A DNA stretch of 64,000 nt from Sphingopyxis sp. LC81 (GTDB lineage Bacteria; Pseudomonadota; Alphaproteobacteria; Sphingomonadales; Sphingomonadaceae), in contig NZ_JNFD01000002.1 in NCBI RefSeq assembly GCF_000756375.1, positions 1-64,000 of the forward strand, given 5' to 3'. Numbering within the stretch: the stretch's first letter is position 1; each line of letters begins with the position of its first letter. Positions 51,288 to 61,525 of this stretch are shown piece by piece. The notes under the pieces were generated by a model. That model was given only the letters and a program-made list of their open reading frames with translations. It made no database searches and had not been told where the DNA came from. A program made the translations under genes and the position numbers.

Positions 51288-52367
51288 TTAGCCCAGCCAC
51301 TCGATCCAAGCGCCGTGCGCGTGTGCTTGGGCAATTTTCCTCGGCGCTTCGCCGCCCGGCCAATAGCGCACGGCGAGTTCATGATGATGCACCGTCCGGT
51401 TCGCCTCGAGCGCCACCCATGCGAGCGGGCGGTCGGGGGTCGCGCGCTTGCCGGCTTCCTCCATCGCGGCGGTCACGCGCGCCTGCTGGTCAGTGGGGAC
51501 ATATTGCCAGACGATCGAGTGCATCAGCATGCGCGTCGTCCCTTCGGCTTGCGGGCGCGCGAGTTCGGCCTCGACGAAATCGGCGGCGGTCGCGCGGATC
51601 AGCTGCGGCGGCTCCTCGGTCGCGGCGGCGATCGCCGCCTCGATGCGCGCGAAGCGGATATGGTGCTCGGGCCAGATATAGGCTTTCAGCCGCAGCGCCT
51701 GCTCGGGATCGGTCAGGTCGACGGGGGCGACGTCGCAGCCTTTGAGGCCGGCAATCTCGATCGCATGCTGCGGCGGATGGTCGCCGCGCCATTGGGGGGT
51801 GAAGGCGATCGCGCCGGGCTGCGGCCCGACATGCACGCCGCCGAGGTCGTAATGATAGCGGTCGATCATCAGGTTGATCCCGCCGCTCGATCCTATTTCA
51901 AGGCAGTCGAAGCGCGGCGGCAGGCCCTTGTCGGCGAGCCAGAGCATGGCGGCGATGAAGTTCGATGAGCGCCCCGCCTCGTTGGTCTGCGGTGGGCCGT
52001 CGAGCCAGGGCAGCAGCGCCGCCTCGTGCCGCGCGACGACCCCTGCGATGATCGTCGCGTCGTTGATGTCCTCCGAATCGGCATAGATGGGCGCGAGTTC
52101 GTGCGCGGTTCCCGACAGGTGCAGCGCGTGGATGCCGCCGGCGGCGCGCAGCGGCAGCGCGTCGGCAAGCGGGGGCCCCTGCCAGCCGGCGATACGGCGC
52201 GCAAATTCGCTCGCGGGCTTGTCGAGCAATGTGCCGAGCGCGGCGACGACGCGGGCGGTGACGCGCGCGTCGTTGGCGCGGCAATAGGCGACCTGGTTGG
52301 CGAAAGCGGTGCGGACGGCCTTCGGCCCGGTCTCGGCCATGTCGATGAACTCGTAGCGCTCGCTCAT
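51288..52367 (-). CDS. DUF2332 family protein
   Basis: 359 aa. The family signature [22 protein letters not shown] is at about residues 155-176, preceded by [10 protein letters not shown] and followed by [17 protein letters not shown]. The LEIGxSxGxNL block looks like an S-adenosylmethionine-type glycine loop, so a methyltransferase-like fold is possible. Function unknown. Divergent from hisG. Confidence 0.85.
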   Translation of the reverse strand: MSERYEFIDMAETGPKAVRTAFANQVAYCRANDARVTARVVAALGTLLDKPASEFARRIAGWQGPPLADALPLRAAGGIHALHLSGTAHELAPIYADSEDINDATIIAGVVARHEAALLPWLDGPPQTNEAGRSSNFIAAMLWLADKGLPPRFDCLEIGSSGGINLMIDRYHYDLGGVHVGPQPGAIAFTPQWRGDHPPQHAIEIAGLKGCDVAPVDLTDPEQALRLKAYIWPEHHIRFARIEAAIAAATEEPPQLIRATAADFVEAELARPQAEGTTRMLMHSIVWQYVPTDQQARVTAAMEEAGKRATPDRPLAWVALEANRTVHHHELAVRYWPGGEAPRKIAQAHAHGAWIEWLG

Positions 52368-52406
52368 TGCCCTTTTTCCTCTCGCCGCTTATGGGCGCGC
52401 AAGCTT

Positions 52407-53069
52407 ATGCCCGAACCGATCATCTTTGCCATCCCGAAGGGGCGCATCCTCGACGAGGCGCTGCCCCTGCTTGCGCGCGTCGGGATAGAGCCGTCGGGCG
52501 AGTTTTTCGATAAGAAAAGCAGAGCGTTAGTTTTTGGGACAAATCAGCCACACATCTCGCTGATCCGCGTGCGCGCGTTCGATGTCGCGACCTTCGTCGC
52601 GCATGGCGCGGCGCAGCTCGGCATTGTCGGATCGGACGTCGTCGACGAGTTCGATTACAGCGAGCTTTACGCGCCGGTGGATCTTGGCATCGGCCATTGC
52701 CGCCTGTCGCTCGCCGGGCCGGAAGGCAGCGCGCCGCCGGGGCTGGGCGAAAGCCATATCCGCGTCGCGACCAAATATCCCGGAACGACGCGCCGCTGGT
52801 TCGAGGCGCAGGGCATCCAGGCCGAATGCATCAAATTGAACGGTGCAATGGAGATCGCGCCGAAGCTGGGGCTTGCCTCGCACATCGTCGATCTGGTTTC
52901 GACCGGGCGCACGCTGGTCGAAAATGCGCTCGCCGAGCAGAAAATCATCAGCGAGGTTTCGGCGCGGCTGATCGTCAACCGCGCGGCGTTCAAGCTGCGT
53001 TCGGCCGAGGTGCCGGCGCTCGTCGAACGCTTCCGGCAGGCAGTAGGGCAGGGCGATGCGGCGGCTTGA
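52407..53069 (+). CDS. hisG: ATP phosphoribosyltransferase, short form
   Basis: 220 aa catalytic subunit of the first step of histidine synthesis (PRPP + ATP). The active-site region [15 protein letters not shown] is at the start, the PRPP loop is in [17 protein letters not shown]. It lacks the C-terminal regulatory domain, so it should require HisZ, which is not in this window. It overlaps hisD by 14 bp. Confidence 0.95.
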   Translation: MPEPIIFAIPKGRILDEALPLLARVGIEPSGEFFDKKSRALVFGTNQPHISLIRVRAFDVATFVAHGAAQLGIVGSDVVDEFDYSELYAPVDLGIGHCRLSLAGPEGSAPPGLGESHIRVATKYPGTTRRWFEAQGIQAECIKLNGAMEIAPKLGLASHIVDLVSTGRTLVENALAEQKIISEVSARLIVNRAAFKLRSAEVPALVERFRQAVGQGDAAA

Positions 53070-54348
53070 TGCTTCCGAACCCGGCTTCGCAGCCGAGTTC
53101 GACGCGCTGGTCAACGATCGGCGCGAGAGCGATTCCGATGTCTCCGCCGACGTCGCCGCGATCATCGCGCGGGTAAAGGCCGAGGGCGACGCCGCGCTCG
53201 CCGACTATACCGCGAAGTTCGACCGTTTCGATTTGGGCGCGAGCGGGTGGAGCATCTCGAAGGAGGAATGCGCCGCGGCCTACGAGGCGCTGGCGCCCGA
53301 GCTTCGCGATGCGCTGAACCTCGCGGCCGACCGCATCCGCGCCTATCACGCCGCGCAGCTCCCCGAGAATCGCGACTATCGCGACGCCACGGGTGCGCGG
53401 CTCGGCGCGCGCTGGAATGCGGTCGATGCGGCGGGGGTCTATGTCCCAGGCGGGCGTGCTGCCTATCCCTCGTCGGTCTTGATGAACATCCTCCCCGCGA
53501 AAGTCGCGGGGGTCGGACGCATCGTGATGATGACCCCGACGCCGGGCGGCGAGACCAACCCGGTCGTGATGGCCGCGGCGCACATCGGCGGGGTCGACGA
53601 AATCTGGCGCATCGGCGGGGCGCAAGCCGTCGCGGCGCTCGCTTATGGCACCGACAGGATCGCGCCGGTCGACGTCGTCACCGGCCCGGGCAACGCGTGG
53701 GTCGCCGAGGCGAAGCGGCAGGTCTATGGCGTCGTCGGCATCGACATGGTCGCGGGGCCGAGCGAGATCGTCGTCGTGGCGGACAACCGGAACGCGCCGC
53801 ATATCATCGCCGCCGACCTCTTGAGTCAGGCCGAGCATGACCCGACGAGCCAGTCGATCCTGTTCACGGACGATGCCGCGTTCGCCGATGCGGTAGGCAA
53901 AGCGGTCGATGCGATCATCCCGACGCTCGGCACCGCAACCACAATGCGCGAAAGCTGGGACGCCAACGGCGCGATCGTCGTTGTCCCCACACTCGCCGAC
54001 GCAATCCCGCTTTGCGACCGGCTCGCGCCCGAACATCTTGAACTCGCGGTCGATGCCACCGAGGCCGACGCGCTCTTTGCGAAAGTGCGCCACGCCGGCT
54101 CGGTTTTCCTCGGCCGCCAGACCCCGGAAGCAATCGGCGATTATGTCGCTGGCCCCAACCATGTGCTGCCGACCGGCCGCCGCGCGCGCTTTTCGAGCGG
54201 GCTGTCGGTGAGCGATTTTATGAAGCGCACCAGCTTCCTCGCGCTCGACGAGGCGAGCCTCGCCGCGATCGGCCCGGCCGCGGTCGCGCTCGCGGGCGCC
54301 GAGGGGCTTCCCGCCCATGCGCTTTCGGTCAGCCAGCGTCTCAGTTAA
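53056..54348 (+). CDS. hisD: histidinol dehydrogenase
   Basis: 430 aa zinc enzyme that oxidises L-histidinol to histidine in two NAD-dependent steps. Conserved regions: [45 protein letters not shown] (zinc site Gln and His) and GPNHVLPTG. It overlaps the end of hisG by 14 bp in another frame, so translation is coupled. Confidence 0.97.
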   Translation: MRRLDASEPGFAAEFDALVNDRRESDSDVSADVAAIIARVKAEGDAALADYTAKFDRFDLGASGWSISKEECAAAYEALAPELRDALNLAADRIRAYHAAQLPENRDYRDATGARLGARWNAVDAAGVYVPGGRAAYPSSVLMNILPAKVAGVGRIVMMTPTPGGETNPVVMAAAHIGGVDEIWRIGGAQAVAALAYGTDRIAPVDVVTGPGNAWVAEAKRQVYGVVGIDMVAGPSEIVVVADNRNAPHIIAADLLSQAEHDPTSQSILFTDDAAFADAVGKAVDAIIPTLGTATTMRESWDANGAIVVVPTLADAIPLCDRLAPEHLELAVDATEADALFAKVRHAGSVFLGRQTPEAIGDYVAGPNHVLPTGRRARFSSGLSVSDFMKRTSFLALDEASLAAIGPAAVALAGAEGLPAHALSVSQRLS

Positions 54349-54358
54349 GAAAAGAGTC

Positions 54359-54814
54359 ATGAACAAACGCGCCCAGTCCCGCTCCGCCGCCCGTCTCGCC
54401 GCCGTCCAGGCGCTCTATCAGCATGAGATGGAGGGCACGCCCGTGCCGAAGCTGATCCACGAATTCCATCAGCACCGGATCGGCGCGACGATCGAGGACG
54501 AGGAATATGCCGAAGCCGACACCGCCTTTTTCGACGACATCGTCAAGGGCACGCTCGCGCGCATCGAAGAGATCGACGTGGCGATCGTCGCGCGGCTGGC
54601 GAGCGGCTGGTCGATGGAGCGGCTCGACCGCACGATGAAGGCGATCCTGCGCGCCGGTTCCTATGAACTGATGGCGCGCGGCGACGTGCCGGTCGGTGCG
54701 GTGGTCAGTGAATATGTCGATGTGGCCAAGGCGTTCTTCGACACGCGCGAGGCGGGGTTCGCCAACGGCCTGCTCGATGCGATCGGCAAGGATGTGCGCG
54801 GAACCCGCGCATAA
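54359..54814 (+). CDS. nusB: transcription antitermination factor NusB
   Basis: 151 aa all-helical protein that joins NusE at boxA in rRNA operon antitermination. Typical opening SRSAARLAAVQALYQHEMEG and late VPVGAVVSEYVDVAKAFFD...FANGLLDAI. The ATG at 54359 is 10 bp after the hisD stop, after AAGAAAAGAG. Probably co-transcribed with hisG-hisD. Confidence 0.97.
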   Translation: MNKRAQSRSAARLAAVQALYQHEMEGTPVPKLIHEFHQHRIGATIEDEEYAEADTAFFDDIVKGTLARIEEIDVAIVARLASGWSMERLDRTMKAILRAGSYELMARGDVPVGAVVSEYVDVAKAFFDTREAGFANGLLDAIGKDVRGTRA

Positions 54815-54819
54815 GATAT

Positions 54820-54901
54820 CCGTTCGCATCGAGCGAAGTCGAGATGCCCCTCGGCTTGGCGCCATCGCGATGGGTGTCTCGACTTCGCTCGACACGAACG
54901 G
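54820..54901. repeat. dispersed palindromic repeat, family C
   Basis: Inverted halves: CCGTTCGCATCGAGCGAAGT on the left and its near reverse complement GACTTCGCTCGACACGAACGG on the right, around an inner CATCGCGATG. It fills most of the nusB-thiL gap. Elements with GAGCGAAGTCGAGA are scattered through many sphingomonad genomes. Confidence 0.8.
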
Positions 54902-54931
54902 AAGTCACCCCTCATCGGACGAGAGGGTAAT

Positions 54932-55864
54932 ATGAGCGAAGCCGATTTCATCGCCCGCCTGCGTGCCATCGCGACCGATCCCGCCGCGCGCGGGCTGGCC
55001 GACGACGCCGCGGTGCTCGGCGACCTTGTCCTCACCCACGACATGATCGTCGAGGGCATCCATTTCCTCCCTGACGAGCGGCCGCAGGATGTCGCGTGGA
55101 AGCTCGTTGCGGTGAACCTTTCCGACCTCGCGGCGAAGGGCGCGGCGCCGCTCGGCGTGCTCGTCGGGTACAGCCTGACTGGCGACGAACTTTGGGACGC
55201 GGCCTTCGTTCGCGGGCTGGGCGAGGTGCTGCGCCGGTACGAGGTGCCGCTGCTCGGCGGCGATACGGTGGGCATTCCCGCCGGCGCGCCGCGCACATTC
55301 GGGCTGACCGCGATCGGCAAGGCGCCCGCGACCGGCGCGCCCGCGCGGAGCGGAGCAAAGCCTGGCGACCAGATCTGGGTCACCGGGACGATCGGCAATG
55401 CCGGGCTTGGCCTCGCGATGCGGCTGGGGCAGGTCGATCCGAACGAAACCTGCCTCGCCGCCTATGGCCGTCCCGAGCCCCAGCTGGCTTTTGGGCAGGC
55501 GGTGGCACCGTATGTCCATGCGATGATGGACGTGTCGGACGGCCTGCTGATCGATGCGCGGCGGATGGCCGAGGCGAGCGGATGCGAGCTTGGCATCATG
55601 CTCGAGACGATCCCGCTCTCAGCCGCGCTGCTCGCGGTGCGTCCCGACGTACTCGATACGCGGCTCGCGGCGGCGAGCGCGGGCGACGATTATCAGTTGC
55701 TGTTCACCGCAGATCCCTCAGCCGCCCCGGCGATCCGCGAGATTGCGGCGGGGCTGAATGTCGCCGTCACGGCCCTTGGTCACGCCGGCGTCGGCGAGGG
55801 AATCATGCTAACGCACCGGGCGCAGCGGATCGCGCTGCCGGAACGTCTCGGTTTCATGCACTGA
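54932..55864 (+). CDS. thiL: thiamine-phosphate kinase
   Basis: 310 aa PurM-fold kinase that converts thiamine monophosphate to thiamine diphosphate. Seen: DDAAVLGDLVLTHDMIVEGIHF, VNLSDLAAKGAAP, LGGDTV, and MMDVSDGLLIDARRM in the C-terminal half. Start ATG follows GGACGAGAGGGTAAT. Complete. No other thiamine genes are near. Confidence 0.96.
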   Translation: MSEADFIARLRAIATDPAARGLADDAAVLGDLVLTHDMIVEGIHFLPDERPQDVAWKLVAVNLSDLAAKGAAPLGVLVGYSLTGDELWDAAFVRGLGEVLRRYEVPLLGGDTVGIPAGAPRTFGLTAIGKAPATGAPARSGAKPGDQIWVTGTIGNAGLGLAMRLGQVDPNETCLAAYGRPEPQLAFGQAVAPYVHAMMDVSDGLLIDARRMAEASGCELGIMLETIPLSAALLAVRPDVLDTRLAAASAGDDYQLLFTADPSAAPAIREIAAGLNVAVTALGHAGVGEGIMLTHRAQRIALPERLGFMH

Positions 55865-56047
55865 CACGAAAACACGGAAAAGCGCCAAAATTACCGGGCT
55901 TGCCCTTGGCTTTCTTTCTTCCCATAAATCGGCGTCCAAATTTGGGGCGGTCGCATCAGGGGAGAGAGCGAACCGGCATCAATAAGTCGGACGTGCTCGA
56001 CTGATATCTTCTGCGTCGCCCTTCTCAATGGGAAGGAATAGTCACGC

Positions 56048-58165
56048 ATGGATCCGGTTTTGATCGCGATAGCGTGCGGCCTGGTGGCCGTACTCTATGG
56101 CTTTATTACTTCGCGGCAGGTGCTCGGCGCCTCGGCGGGTAACGAGAAGATGCAGGAAATCGCAGGCGCCATCCAGGAAGGCGCCAAGGCCTATCTGGGC
56201 CGCCAGTATCGCACCATCGCTATCGTCGGCGTCGTCGTCGCCATTCTCGTCGGCTATTTTCTTGGCCCGATTTCGGCAACGGGCTTTCTGATCGGCGCTA
56301 TCCTGTCGGGTGTCGCCGGCTTCGTCGGCATGAACATTTCGGTGAAAGCCAACGTCCGCACCGCGGCCGCGGCGCAGACCGGACTGCAGGCGGGCCTCAC
56401 CATGGCCTTCCGCGCCGGCGCGATCACCGGCCTGCTCGTGGCGGGGCTCGCGCTCCTCGCGATCTCGGTCTTCTTCTGGTATCTGACCGGTCCCGGCGGC
56501 TTCACCGTCGGCGGTGACGATCGTACCGTCGTCGATGCGCTCGTCGCGCTCGCCTTCGGTGCCTCGCTGATCTCGATCTTCGCGCGCCTCGGCGGCGGTA
56601 TCTTCACCAAGGCCGCCGACGTCGGCGCCGACCTTGTTGGCAAGGTCGAGGCCGGAATTCCCGAGGACGATCCGCGCAACCCGGCGGTGATCGCCGATAA
56701 CGTCGGTGACAATGTCGGCGACTGCGCCGGCATGGCCGCCGACCTGTTCGAAACCTATGTCGTCACCGTCGGCGCCACGATGGTGCTGATCGCGCTGCTG
56801 CTGAAGGGCACCGGCGACATGTTGCTCCCGCTGATGACCTTGCCGCTCCTGATGGGCGGCGTGTGCATCATCACCTCGATCATTGGCACCTATTTCGTCC
56901 GTCTCGGTGGCGGTAAGAATGTCATGGGCGCGATGTACAAGGGCTTCCTCGTCACCGCGGTCCTGTCGATCCCGGCGATCTGGTTCGCGACCAGCTATGT
57001 GCTGAAGGGCGACATGGCGACCGACATCGCGGGGACGACGTTCAACGGCAGCGACCTTTTCTATTGTTCGCTGCTCGGGCTCGTCATCACCGGGCTGATC
57101 ATCTGGATCACCGAATATTATACCGGCACCAATTTTCGCCCGGTGCGCTCGATCGCCAAGGCTTCGGAAACGGGTCACGGCACCAACGTCATCCAGGGTC
57201 TGGCGGTCAGCCTTGAATCGACCGCGCTGCCGACGCTCGTCATCTGCGTCGGCATCGTCGTCGCGTTCCAGACCGCGGGCATCGTCGGCATCGCCTTTGC
57301 GGCCACCGCGATGCTGGCGCTCGCCGGCATGGTCGTCGCGCTCGACGCTTATGGCCCCGTCACCGACAACGCCGGCGGCATCGCCGAAATGGCGGGCCTC
57401 GATGACAGCGTTCGTGAAAAGACCGACCTGCTCGACGCCGTGGGCAATACGACCAAGGCGGTGACCAAGGGCTATGCGATCGGCTCGGCGGGCCTCGCGG
57501 CGTTGGTGCTGTTCGGTACATATACGGCCGACATCACCGAATATTCGGCGAAGCTCGGGCTGACCGAGCCGCTGACTTTCTCGCTCTCGTCGCCCTATGT
57601 CATCGTCGGGCTGCTGCTCGGCGCGCTCCTGCCGTACCTGTTCGGTGCGATGGGGATGACCGCGGTCGGCCGCGCGGCGGGCGAGGTCGTCAAGGATGTT
57701 CGCGACCAGTTCAAGAACAACCCGGGCATCATGACCTATGAGAGCAAGCCCGACTATGCGCGCACGGTCGACCTGGTCACCAAGGCGGCGATCAAGGAAA
57801 TGATCATCCCGTCGCTGCTTCCGGTGCTGGCGCCGATCGTCGTGTTCTTCGTGATCCGTGCGGTGGCTGGTCCGGCCGCGGCATTGGAAGCGCTCGGCGC
57901 ACTCCTGCTCGGCGTGATCGTAGGCGGGCTGTTCGTCGCCATCTCGATGACCTCGGGCGGCGGCGCATGGGACAATGCCAAGAAGTATATCGAGGACGGC
58001 AACCACGGCGGCAAGGGCAGCGAAGCCCATAAGGCTGCGGTGACCGGCGACACCGTCGGTGATCCGTACAAGGATACCGCGGGTCCGGCGGTCAACCCGA
58101 TGATCAAGATCACCAATATCGTGGCGATCCTGCTCCTCGCGGCGCTGGCGCACGGCGCGGCGTAA
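56048..58165 (+). CDS. hppA: K+-insensitive H+-translocating inorganic pyrophosphatase
   Basis: 705 aa membrane proton pump driven by pyrophosphate hydrolysis, with about 16 spans. Substrate-binding motif [21 protein letters not shown] and [19 protein letters not shown]. The residue that decides potassium dependence is Lys470 (in [10 protein letters not shown]), as in the K+-independent class. The 182-bp region upstream contains no gene. A strong terminator follows. Confidence 0.97.
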   Translation: MDPVLIAIACGLVAVLYGFITSRQVLGASAGNEKMQEIAGAIQEGAKAYLGRQYRTIAIVGVVVAILVGYFLGPISATGFLIGAILSGVAGFVGMNISVKANVRTAAAAQTGLQAGLTMAFRAGAITGLLVAGLALLAISVFFWYLTGPGGFTVGGDDRTVVDALVALAFGASLISIFARLGGGIFTKAADVGADLVGKVEAGIPEDDPRNPAVIADNVGDNVGDCAGMAADLFETYVVTVGATMVLIALLLKGTGDMLLPLMTLPLLMGGVCIITSIIGTYFVRLGGGKNVMGAMYKGFLVTAVLSIPAIWFATSYVLKGDMATDIAGTTFNGSDLFYCSLLGLVITGLIIWITEYYTGTNFRPVRSIAKASETGHGTNVIQGLAVSLESTALPTLVICVGIVVAFQTAGIVGIAFAATAMLALAGMVVALDAYGPVTDNAGGIAEMAGLDDSVREKTDLLDAVGNTTKAVTKGYAIGSAGLAALVLFGTYTADITEYSAKLGLTEPLTFSLSSPYVIVGLLLGALLPYLFGAMGMTAVGRAAGEVVKDVRDQFKNNPGIMTYESKPDYARTVDLVTKAAIKEMIIPSLLPVLAPIVVFFVIRAVAGPAAALEALGALLLGVIVGGLFVAISMTSGGGAWDNAKKYIEDGNHGGKGSEAHKAAVTGDTVGDPYKDTAGPAVNPMIKITNIVAILLLAALAHGAA

Positions 58166-58190
58166 GCCGCACCGCCTGTGGGCAAAAGAA

Positions 58191-58223
58191 AGGCCCCGCC
58201 GGAGCGATCCGGCGGGGCTTTTT
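58191..58223 (+). terminator. rho-independent terminator of hppA
   Basis: GCCCCGCCGGA (58193-58203), loop GCGA, TCCGGCGGGGC (58208-58218), then TTTTT. An 11-bp perfect stem. Confidence 0.95.
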
Positions 58224-58257
58224 CATAAACTGGTCCAGCCTCAAGGCAGGACTATGA

Positions 58258-59040
58258 TCACTGGTTCCCCGTCGCCAGCTGCACCACGCGCGCCTGTTCG
58301 CAGCTGTCGTCATTCCCGGCGTCGCAGCTCTTTTGGTAAAGGACCAGCGCGCGCGCCATATCCTGCGGCACGCCGTCGCCGCTTTCATAAGCCGCAGCGG
58401 CGAAGTGGCAGGCATAGCTTCCGAACTGGTCGTTGCTTTTGCTGATGTCGCACGCGGTGCGATACAGGGCGACCGCCTGGTTGTGGTCCCGCGACACGCC
58501 GTTGCCGTCGCGATACATATGGCCGAGTGTCAGGCAGTCGATCGCCTCACCTCCGTCGCAGCCCCTTCGCATGTCCTCGACAGTGACCGGGACCGGTTCG
58601 GACGGATCGACTTCGGCTTCCGCCACGTCCTCCACCGCCGCTTCGGCCGCAGCGATCGCGCCGTCGGTCGCTTCGTCCGCGGCTTCGTCGGCCGAAGCGA
58701 GATGTGCCTCGACTTGACGCATCGCGTCGCAGGACACGGCATTGCCGAGTTCGCAGCCGCGCCGGAAATATTCGAGCGCGCGATTTGCGTCGGGCTCCAC
58801 GCCCTGTCCCTCGCGCGTATATTTCGATCCGAGCAGAGCGCAGGCGGCGGCGTCGTCGATCCCGCACGCTTGTCGATACAGCTCGGCAGCACGCGCCGGG
58901 TCGCCCGCCTCTTCGGCGTCGACGCCTGCAATCCCGACGCTGCTGCTCGGCATGGTTTCCGCCTGAGCCCAGCCGGCTTGGCTGGAAGCTGCGAAAGCCA
59001 GCGTCGATGCCGCCAACAAGACGAACCGCCTGAACACCAT
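58258..59040 (-). CDS. Sel1-repeat protein, exported
   Basis: 260 aa. Signal peptide MVFRRFVLLAASTLAFAASSQAGWAQA, then two blocks of Sel1-like repeats with a cysteine pattern (YRQACGIDDAAACALLGSKY; RRGCELGNAVSCDAM; YRTACD...YACHFAAAAYESGDGVP; YQKSCDAGNDDSCEQ). An acidic Ala/Glu linker separates the blocks. It resembles Cys-rich HcpA-type proteins stabilised by disulfides. A protein-interaction role is likely; partners unknown. The ATG at 59040 follows GGGGGAGA. Confidence 0.85.
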   Translation of the reverse strand: MVFRRFVLLAASTLAFAASSQAGWAQAETMPSSSVGIAGVDAEEAGDPARAAELYRQACGIDDAAACALLGSKYTREGQGVEPDANRALEYFRRGCELGNAVSCDAMRQVEAHLASADEAADEATDGAIAAAEAAVEDVAEAEVDPSEPVPVTVEDMRRGCDGGEAIDCLTLGHMYRDGNGVSRDHNQAVALYRTACDISKSNDQFGSYACHFAAAAYESGDGVPQDMARALVLYQKSCDAGNDDSCEQARVVQLATGNQ

Positions 59041-59074
59041 ATTGTCTCCCCCCATTTGCTGTTACCGCAGCATC

Positions 59075-59887
59075 TTACCGTTCTGCCTTCATCTGCTGCG
59101 CATAGCCCGCCTGCACCATCGCGCTCATCCGGTCGAACAACGCATCCGGATCGCTCCTGCGCAGCCCCGCGATCATCGCTTCGGCGCCTTCGGCGACAAC
59201 CAGCTCGCGCGTCCCAGCGTCGACCGCGGCGAGCATCTGCGCCGCCGCATCGTCGGGCGACAGGCCGTTCTCGATCGCGGCGTCGCTTTCTCCGCGCGTG
59301 CTGCCGTCGGCGTTGAGCGCGTTGCGGCTGACATTGGTGCGCACCGATCCCGGCGCGACGACGAGTATCTTCAACCCCAGATGCTCATTTTCGGCGCGCA
59401 CACTGTCGTGATAGCCGATCAGGCCATGCTTGGCCGCCGAGTAAGCGCTGCGCAGCGGTACGCCCGCGATCCCCGCGACACTGGAAATCGCGATAATCTG
59501 TCCGCCCCCCGCGCCGACCATGCGCGGCAGCAATTGCTGGGTGAGGGCAATCGGCGCGAGCAGGTCGACGCCGATGATTTGCTGATAGACCGCAAAATCG
59601 GTCTCGATCGCAAGGCTGCGCTGCGAGATGCCGGCATTGTTGACGAGCCCGTCGATGCGGCCCTGCCAGCCCCATGCCCGATCGGCAATCGTAGGAATGG
59701 CGTCATAATCGGTCGCCTCGAATGGCAGGACCAGCGTTTCGGCGGCGCAGTCTGCGGCGACGATTTCCAATGCCGCGACGTTGCGCCCCGACAGGATCAG
59801 CTTTGCGCCGCGCGCGGCCAGCGCGCGCGCCAGCGCCGCGCCGATCCCCGACGAAGCCCCGGTAATCCACCAGACTTGATCCTTCAT
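59075..59887 (-). CDS. SDR family NAD(P)-dependent oxidoreductase
   Basis: 270 aa. TGASSGIG cofactor motif at residues 10-17, NNAGIS, catalytic Ser in ISSVAGIAG and Tyr/Lys in YSAAKHG. The form resembles the DHRS7/DltE-like branch acting on lipids or retinoid-like ketones. Complete; substrate unknown. Confidence 0.88.
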   Translation of the reverse strand: MKDQVWWITGASSGIGAALARALAARGAKLILSGRNVAALEIVAADCAAETLVLPFEATDYDAIPTIADRAWGWQGRIDGLVNNAGISQRSLAIETDFAVYQQIIGVDLLAPIALTQQLLPRMVGAGGGQIIAISSVAGIAGVPLRSAYSAAKHGLIGYHDSVRAENEHLGLKILVVAPGSVRTNVSRNALNADGSTRGESDAAIENGLSPDDAAAQMLAAVDAGTRELVVAEGAEAMIAGLRRSDPDALFDRMSAMVQAGYAQQMKAER

Positions 59888-60201
59888 ATCGTCATCCCCA
59901 TCTGCACTTTTGTCTCAGCGTGAAACGTCGTTTGGAACGCGTCAAGGCGCCCGGCCGCGGATTTCCGCGCAGGGGTGGCAATTTTGTTGCGAATCTGTTA
60001 TAATAAATATCAACGCGCCGACACTCTGCCTCTTCCCGTCACTGGGCTGGGGCGCTTTCCGGCGTTCCGATGGAGCCATATCCCTTGTCACTCTGACTGG
60101 CTAGCGCCGCCCGAATGCAAATCCCCCTCCGCGAGAGGGCGGGATGCGCCGGTGTTGTCGCACTTTCAGATCGGGGTCAAGGCACAAGAAAAGGAATTTG
60201 C
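59888..60201 (+). promoter_or_regulatory. carD upstream region
   Basis: 314 bp without a gene. A TATAAT at 59999-60004 is the clearest -10 element. Overlapping it slightly upstream, 59976-59990 reads TGGCA-N6-TTGC with GG and GC 10 bp apart, the spacing of a sigma-54 promoter. A ribosome site AAAAGGAATTTGC precedes the carD ATG. Confidence 0.5.
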
Positions 60202-60729
60202 ATGTCCGTGAACACGCTCTTGTTCGAAGTCGGCGATTATGTTGTTTATCCCAAACATGGCGTGGGGCGCGTCATCGAATTGCAGCGGTCGGAAATCGCC
60301 GGCATGCAGCTCGAACTGTATGTCCTGCGCTTCGAAAAGGAAAAAATGACGCTTCGCGTGCCGACGAACAAGGCCGAAGGCGTGGGCATGCGCAAGCTGT
60401 CGTCGGACAAGACGCTGAAGGAAGCGCTGCAGGTCCTGACCACCAAGCCGAAGGTCAAGCGCACCATGTGGTCGCGCCGCGCGCAGGAATATGAAGCGAA
60501 GATCAATTCGGGCGACCTCGTGTCGATCGCCGAGGTGACCCGCGACCTGTTCCGCGCCGACGACCAGCCCGAGCAGAGCTATTCGGAACGCCAGATCTTC
60601 GAAGCGGCGTCGAGCCGCCTCGCGCGCGAACTCGGCGCGATGGAAGAAAGCGACGAAAAAACCGCGCAGGCGAAGATCCTTCAGATCCTCAACGAGCATG
60701 CGCCGCTGTACTACGCCGAAAAGGTGTAA
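60202..60729 (+). CDS. carD: CarD-family transcription factor
   Basis: 175 aa. N-terminal RNA-polymerase-interacting Tudor-like domain (VGDYVVYPKHGVGRVIEL) and C-terminal helical DNA-contacting domain (TMWSRRAQEYEAKINSGD; RQIFEAASSRLARELG). It stabilises open complexes, especially at rRNA promoters. The ATG at 60202 is the normal CarD start; the upstream in-frame sequence is leader. A bidirectional terminator follows. Confidence 0.95.
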   Translation: MSVNTLLFEVGDYVVYPKHGVGRVIELQRSEIAGMQLELYVLRFEKEKMTLRVPTNKAEGVGMRKLSSDKTLKEALQVLTTKPKVKRTMWSRRAQEYEAKINSGDLVSIAEVTRDLFRADDQPEQSYSERQIFEAASSRLARELGAMEESDEKTAQAKILQILNEHAPLYYAEKV

Positions 60730-60747
60730 GCTCGCAGCCTGGCGATA

Positions 60748-60782
60748 ACAAAAAGGGCGGTCCGCTAGGGCCGCCCTTTTTG
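60748..60782. terminator. bidirectional rho-independent terminator
   Basis: AAAAAGGGCGG at 60750-60760 and CCGCCCTTTTT at 60771-60781 around a short loop. It lies between the convergent carD and truA genes. Confidence 0.93.
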
Positions 60783-60784
60783 AT

Positions 60785-61525
60785 TCAGGGATAAGTCGCG
60801 CTGACGAAATACAGCCCGTCGGGCGGCGCATTCAGCCCCAGCGCGTTGCGGTCGGCGGCATCGAGCGCGGCCTTCAGGTCGCGCGCCGACCATTTGCCAT
60901 AGCCGACGAGCGCGAGGCAGCCGACCATCGAGCGCACCTGATGATGGAGGAAACTGCGCGCCGCGGCCTCGATAATCAGCTCGTCGCCGTGGCGGCTGAC
61001 GGTCAGCTTGTCGAGCGTCTTCACCGGGCTTTGCGACTGGCAATGCGCCGAACGGAACGTCGTGAAGTCATGGAGGCCGACCAGTTGCTGCGCCGCCCCG
61101 TGCATCGCATCCGAATCGAGCGGCCGGGCAACCTGCCACGACAATCCCTTGTCCCACGTCAGCGGCGCGCGGCGGTTGACGATGCGATATTCGTACGACC
61201 GGCCGATGCAGGCAAAGCGCGCGTGCCAGTCGTCGGGGACGATCTCGCACGCCACCACCGCGACCGGCGCGGGGCGAAGCTGCGCGTTGAGCGCCTCGGT
61301 CAGCTTGAACGGGGTCAGCGGCTTTTCGATGTCGACATGCGCGCGCATCGCGATCGCATGGACGCCGGCGTCGGTACGCCCGGCGCTGAACACCTGCACA
61401 TTCTCGGTAGTGAAGCGGTGGATCGCTTCTTCGATGACCTGCTGGACGCTGGGGCCGTGCGCCTGCCGCTGCCAGCCCATATAGGGGCGGCCGTCAAATT
61501 CGATGGTGAGGGCGAAGCGCGTCAT
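60785..61525 (-). CDS. truA: tRNA pseudouridine(38-40) synthase
   Basis: 246 aa. Catalytic Asp in [12 protein letters not shown] near residue 52; opening [21 protein letters not shown]-binding basic strands after it. It converts uridines 38-40 of the anticodon stem. Its ATG overlaps the fmt stop (ATGA), so the two are coupled. Confidence 0.97.
   Translation of the reverse strand: MTRFALTIEFDGRPYMGWQRQAHGPSVQQVIEEAIHRFTTENVQVFSAGRTDAGVHAIAMRAHVDIEKPLTPFKLTEALNAQLRPAPVAVVACEIVPDDWHARFACIGRSYEYRIVNRRAPLTWDKGLSWQVARPLDSDAMHGAAQQLVGLHDFTTFRSAHCQSQSPVKTLDKLTVSRHGDELIIEAAARSFLHHQVRSMVGCLALVGYGKWSARDLKAALDAADRNALGLNAPPDGLYFVSATYP

Noticed and set aside
56042..58153. 703-codon open frame antisense to hppA
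   Set aside because: Exact shadow of a well-supported pyrophosphatase; sequence is a mix of Asp/Arg/His without domains.
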